A DNA stretch of 27,882 nucleotides from CAZRGV01 sp964599655 (GTDB lineage: Bacteria; Planctomycetota; Planctomycetia; Isosphaerales; Isosphaeraceae), in assembly GCA_964599655.1 (NCBI GenBank), contig CAZRGV010000083.1, positions 1-27,882 of the forward strand. Direction: 5' to 3'. The position numbers and the translations under genes were made by a program. Of this stretch, positions 25,801 through 27,882 are shown piece by piece. The notes under the pieces are model-generated. The model ran no database searches. It was not told the origin of the DNA and was given only the letters and a program-made list of their open reading frames with translations. Within the stretch, counting starts at the first letter, position 1, and each line of letters opens with the position of its first letter.

Positions 25801-25987
25801 AGGACGCGAGGGGCTCTACTGTTACCGCACCGCGGCCTCGACAACGGGCCAAATGGTGTTCATGTCTCACCTCGACGCCCGACCCGCCTCAAAAATTAAA
25901 ACCAAGATCACGGCCATGCCCAATACCTTGCAGGCCACGAAAGTCACAGTCGACATCCTCGGCCGAATCCGCCGCGCGAACGATTGA
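22850..25987 (+). CDS. cas9: Cas9, type II-C, 1045 residues
   Basis: RNA-guided DNA endonuclease, the effector of the locus. RuvC-I is LGLDIGSNSIGWAL with Asp8. An arginine-rich bridge helix spans about 52-80 (NEQRRIARGMRRQIARRARR). The REC lobe is short. RuvC-II is AIHVELAREV with Glu505. The HNH domain spans about 555-615 with QIDHILPESRSLDN (Asp583, catalytic His584) and ANKV with Asn598. RuvC-III is HHAVDALVIAL with His722 and Asp725. A C-terminal wedge/PAM-interacting part follows from about 760. All nuclease residues are intact, so cleavage of both strands is expected. At 1045 residues it is in the compact II-C range (Neisseria about 1080, Campylobacter about 980). The ATG follows GGAG (22838-22841). 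The PAM cannot be inferred from the protein by eye. Confidence 0.97.
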   Translation: MARTLGLDIGSNSIGWALVDDDSKTPGIVGMGVRVFPEGVDRDQKGAEKSKNEQRRIARGMRRQIARRARRKAVLRRALIEAGMYPSDPVARREFDQLDPYALRERALRERLEPFEIGRVLIHLNQRRGFLSNRKADRSKKDESKGMLKEISELETQRDGRTLGQHFAGLLASNPHQRVRGKHTHRSMFLDEFERIWEFQRPFHPALLTETLKYGKRGRLDYPREPETLRNRRHNSLLKEYGLHGILFFQRSMYWPKSVIGACELEPKQKRCPRADRQYQRFRILQEVNNLEVINARGLSRNLTPEERTKIISLLATKKELTFDELRAKLHLQEGDSFNLERGERRKLLGMETDVRLSKKDLFGTSWNKRSEDQKNAIVRSLIDDDEHQIRQKAVEEWGCSEALAESLVALDLGDGYASLSLVAIKRLLPHLEGGLRLMGNDPSDSALHAAGYLRPDERVIHQRDHLPTPPEITNPLVRQALFEVRKLVNAIIREYGKPDAIHVELAREVQGGLEQRKAYNLRIRDREKQREDAANEIRTLGHKPTREAIQRYLLWKEQGECCLYSGRPISPAQLFGGEVQIDHILPESRSLDNSMANKVVCFRDENDAKGNRTPYEWLAESNPRKFDDILQRAAKLPIEVRNGKRLKIAAKNVEINEFINRQLTDTAYISRQVRAYVQCLGTDVVCTKGQCTAELRHMWGLDTVLRDDGLNLKNREDHRHHAVDALVIALTTRSRLQQLARARNRFAPVELPIPWETFRDDAQRLVDGIYVSHRAERKIHGALHEETIYGPTSKPHRDTGDPRPHAKGWIEQKDVYVLRKNLEALSPAEVGKIRDPRVKELVLERLRAHGIDPDAKGAKIPKTVWVDPEPLRMIGSRGADRSPNAPIIRRVRLLKTDETIRPIRSGERTAYVKPGSTHHICLFELPGSTPQKPKRDMVAVSMLDAAKRAMRGEPLIQRTHPTIPQARFLFSLSRGETVWGTIQGREGLYCYRTAASTTGQMVFMSHLDARPASKIKTKITAMPNTLQATKVTVDILGRIRRAND

Positions 25988-25994
25988 GCCGCTC

Positions 25995-26099
25995 GCCGAT
26001 CGCTCAGGATCGGCTGACGTGTACGTCAAGCCGCGTGTTGATTTTTCTCCACAGGCCCGATCCAGGCTCCGCGCCGGGCGAATGCCTCTTCGCCCGGCG
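25995..26099 (+). promoter_or_regulatory. Stem-loop cluster between cas9 and cas1
   Basis: Three inverted repeats fill the 170-nt spacer: GCCGATC-6 nt-GATCGGC (25995-26014), TGACGT-gt-ACGTCA (26015-26028), and CGCCGGGCGAA-6 nt-TTCGCCCGGCG (26072-26099). The last has a perfect 11-bp stem followed by TTT. It is the strongest and could act as an intrinsic terminator, attenuator or RNA-processing site that lowers cas1-cas2 relative to cas9. No separate cas1 promoter is evident. Confidence 0.55.
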
Positions 26100-26157
26100 T
26101 TTCGCGACGATCCCGCCCCCCAGGGAGGAAACCACGCGCGACCCACAAGGAGGAAAG

Positions 26158-27114
26158 ATGATCAAACGTACACTCGAAATCTCACGCGAGCCAGCACATC
26201 TCTGCGTGCGGCTCGACCAGCTTCTGCTCAAGCGCGGCGACGAGATTGTGGGGTCGGCCCCGTGTGAAGACCTCGGGGTCGTCGTGGTCGACCACCCCCA
26301 GACGACCTACACCCATGGCGCCCTGAGCCGCATGGCCGACGCGGGCGCCGTGGTCATTCTGTGCGGCCGCGACCATCTCCCGAACGCGATGGTCCTGCCG
26401 CTACCCAGCCACACCGAGGTGGTCTGGCGAATCGCCGATCAGATCGCCGCCTCGCGCCCCTTGCAAAAGCGGCTCTGGCAGCAGATCGTCCGGGCCAAGA
26501 TCCTGGCGCAGGCCGGCAACCTCGCGGCCGATAGCCCCACCCGACGCAAGCTCCGGCTCCTGGCCCGTGACGTCCGCTCGGGCGATGCCGGCGCTCGCGA
26601 GAGCCACGCGGCCCGCCTCTACTGGTCGGCCTGGCTGACCGATCAGCCAGGATCGGAGGAGCCAGCGGTGGATTCGGGTGCGCGCCGGCCGCGGAGCGAC
26701 ACGGTCCGTTTCCGACGCGATCTCGACGGCGACGGCCTCAACGCCCTGCTCAACTATGGCTACGCCATTCTCCGCGCCGCCGTGGCCCGCGCCATCGTCG
26801 CCGCCGGACTCCACCCGGCGCTCGGCCTGCAACACGCCAATCGGAGCAATGCCTTCTGCCTGGCCGACGACCTGATGGAGCCATTGCGGCCCCTCGTCGA
26901 TCGCCGCGCTCGCCGCCTCTGGTGGGCCGGACAACGCGTGCTCGATCAGCCGACCAAGGCCGACCTCATCGACGTCCTTACCGAGGAGGTCTTCATCGAC
27001 GACCGCTCCGGACCGCTCATGGTGGCCCTGCACCGCTACGTCGCCAGCCTCGTCCGTGCCCTCCGGCGCGAGACGAAAAGCCTCATGATCCCCCGTGCCC
27101 ATCCCCGGTCATGA
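26158..27114 (+). CDS. cas1: Cas1 integrase, type II
   Basis: A 318-residue metal-dependent integrase that, with Cas2, inserts new spacers at the leader end of the array. The start MIKRTLEISREPAHL is typical of type II Cas1. Catalytic residues are Glu148 (ARESHAARLYW), His226 (LGLQHANRSNAF) and Glu241 (LADDLMEPLRP); the 15-residue spacing from His to Glu matches the family. The ATG at 26158 has a near-perfect AAGGAGG site (26147-26153). The frame is open upstream to the cas9 stop, but those 58 codons are unlike any Cas1 and overlap the stem-loops, so they are excluded. It is followed after 3 nt by cas2, which implies coupled translation. Confidence 0.96.
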   Translation: MIKRTLEISREPAHLCVRLDQLLLKRGDEIVGSAPCEDLGVVVVDHPQTTYTHGALSRMADAGAVVILCGRDHLPNAMVLPLPSHTEVVWRIADQIAASRPLQKRLWQQIVRAKILAQAGNLAADSPTRRKLRLLARDVRSGDAGARESHAARLYWSAWLTDQPGSEEPAVDSGARRPRSDTVRFRRDLDGDGLNALLNYGYAILRAAVARAIVAAGLHPALGLQHANRSNAFCLADDLMEPLRPLVDRRARRLWWAGQRVLDQPTKADLIDVLTEEVFIDDRSGPLMVALHRYVASLVRALRRETKSLMIPRAHPRS

Positions 27115-27117
27115 ACC

Positions 27118-27447
27118 ATGGAACTCTCGAGCTACCGAGCCATGTGGAACGTCACCATGTTCGACCTGCCGGTCGATACCAGGGAGGCCCGCCATGCCTA
27201 CACCGTCTTCCGCCGCTTCCTGCTCCGCGACGGCTTCTCCCGTTTGCAGTTCTCCGTCTACGGCCGGCATTGCCCCAGCGAGGAAAATGCCGCCGTCCAT
27301 GTCCGCCGCATCGAACAGAACGTCCCCCCCGACGGCCAGGTCCGCATCCTCACCGTTACCGACAAGCAATTCGAGAGGATGCGCATTTTCTGGGGGAAAA
27401 TGCGCTCCTCTCCGGAACAGCCTGGGCCTCAGCTCATGCTTTTTTGA
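27118..27447 (+). CDS. cas2: Cas2, type II-C
   Basis: A 109-residue ferredoxin-fold protein that bridges two Cas1 dimers in the spacer-integration complex. The conserved first strand WNVTMFDLPVDT carries Asp16. Next come a basic helix (YTVFRRFLLRDGF), the second strand LQFSVYGRHCPS and RILTVTDKQFERM. Length and sequence style match Cas2 of II-C loci. It starts 3 nt after the cas1 stop without its own clear ribosome site. No cas4 or csn2 follows; the array begins 50 nt after its stop codon. Confidence 0.94.
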   Translation: MELSSYRAMWNVTMFDLPVDTREARHAYTVFRRFLLRDGFSRLQFSVYGRHCPSEENAAVHVRRIEQNVPPDGQVRILTVTDKQFERMRIFWGKMRSSPEQPGPQLMLF

Positions 27448-27448
27448 A

Positions 27449-27476
27449 GGGCGTCTGGTCGCAACTCCAGACGCCC
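27449..27476. terminator. Stem-loop closing the cas operon, facing the array
   Basis: GGGCGTCTGG and CCAGACGCCC form a perfect 10-bp stem with an 8-nt loop, starting 2 nt after the cas2 stop. It lies between cas2 (read rightward) and the array (read leftward by the orientation argument), so it may block read-through from both. Neither strand has an immediate long T-run; the plus-strand cas2 end TTTTTT lies just left of it. Confidence 0.6.
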
Positions 27477-27496
27477 CCCAGACTTCGGGCAGAGGT

Positions 27497-27882
27497 AGTG
27501 TAAACGATCCGAGCCCGCGAGCAATCCGCAACGTCCGTCCAGTAGGGACACCGTGACACCCTAGTGTAAACGATCCGAGCCCGCGAGCAATCCGCAACTG
27601 CTTGATAACGATGTGCATCTATCATCTCAGTGTAAACGATCCGAGCCCGCGAGCAATCCGCAACCTCCGTCCACAAAGGCCGGCGTCGCGGCCGAGTGTA
27701 AACGATCCGAGCCCGCGAGCAATCCGCAACCCGGTCCGAAGCCCGCCTGCGCGAACACATAGTGTAAACGATCCGAGCCCGCGAGCAATCCGCAACCGTC
27801 CGCCGATCGGTGGATGATCGAGCCGTCAGTGTAAACGATCCGAGCCCGCGAGCAATCCGCAACCTTTTGCGAGAGATAGCGC
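27497..27882 (-). CRISPR. Type II-C CRISPR array, six repeats visible, continuing past the window
   Basis: Six identical 36-bp repeats start at 27497, 27563, 27629, 27695, 27761 and 27828. On the plus strand each begins AGTGTAAACG and ends AATCCGCAAC. Spacers are 30, 30, 30, 30 and 31 nt, and a sixth is cut after 19 nt by the window edge. The tracrRNA is complementary to the repeat read on the minus strand (GTTGCGGATT to TTTACACT), which is the crRNA sense. The GTT start of that strand is also typical of type II repeats, so the array is read leftward, toward cas2. The last six bases of the crRNA-sense repeat, TACACT, resemble a -10 box, as in II-C arrays where each repeat has its own promoter. 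No leader is visible; it should lie beyond the right edge. Confidence 0.97.

Noticed and set aside
25984..26157. N-terminal extension of Cas1 starting at a TTG overlapping the cas9 stop
   Set aside because: The 58 extra codons are unlike any Cas1, cover the stem-loops, and the internal ATG at 26158 has a near-perfect ribosome site.
27497..27862. Open frames across the array that yield repeated peptides (CSRARIVYT-type units)
   Set aside because: They are translations of the 36-bp repeat and spacers, whose 66-nt period is a multiple of three, not a repeat protein.
27497..27882. Reading the CRISPR array on the plus strand, co-directional with cas9-cas1-cas2
   Set aside because: A plus-strand crRNA repeat would be identical, not complementary, to the terminated minus-strand tracrRNA; the plus-strand alternative for tracrRNA has no terminator.

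Overview
The window is high-GC DNA from a planctomycete, most likely an Isosphaera/Gemmata-type lineage. The signs are two PEP-CTERM sorted proteins, a DUF1559 pseudopilin-like protein, a DUF1573 protein, a secreted BNR protein with an LExLExRxLL-type N-terminal motif, and a large secreted GH2 glycosidase. No rRNA or tRNA gene was seen. A run of ten Ns (3155-3164) shows a draft assembly, so the three frameshifts found nearby may be sequence errors.

Left part (1-10.4 kb): two leftward genes for surface or secreted proteins (a PEP-CTERM protein cut by the window edge; an SdrD/BNR/golvesin-like protein), then rightward genes for KDPG aldolase, a secreted protein with an internal duplication, and a four-gene cassette: DUF1573 (frameshifted), DUF1559, a small ten-cysteine secreted protein and a tail-anchored LolA-like protein.

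Middle part (10.4-22.3 kb): mostly core metabolism. Leftward genes encode cardiolipin synthase, a UgtP/MGDG-synthase-type lipid glycosyltransferase and DAHP synthase, the last two overlapping by 4 nt. They are followed by rightward genes for a PEP-CTERM protein and a GH2 glycosidase, then leftward genes for a universal stress protein, an archaeal-type fructose-1,6-bisphosphate aldolase/phosphatase and a Tat-exported aldo/keto reductase. A MITE/REP-like inverted repeat lies upstream of cardiolipin synthase.

Right part (22.68-27.88 kb): a type II-C CRISPR-Cas locus, the main item of interest. It comprises a divergent tracrRNA with a recognisable promoter and terminator, a compact 1045-residue Cas9 with intact RuvC and HNH residues, Cas1, Cas2 and an array of six identical 36-bp repeats that runs off the window. 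There is no cas4 or csn2. Complementarity between repeat and anti-repeat fixes the orientation: both tracrRNA and crRNAs are read from the minus strand, opposite to cas9-cas1-cas2. The tracrRNA anti-repeat holds 23 consecutive bases of the repeat, and on the plus strand that copy points a repeat-end -10-like element at cas9. A strong stem-loop separates cas9 from cas1, and another closes the operon after cas2.
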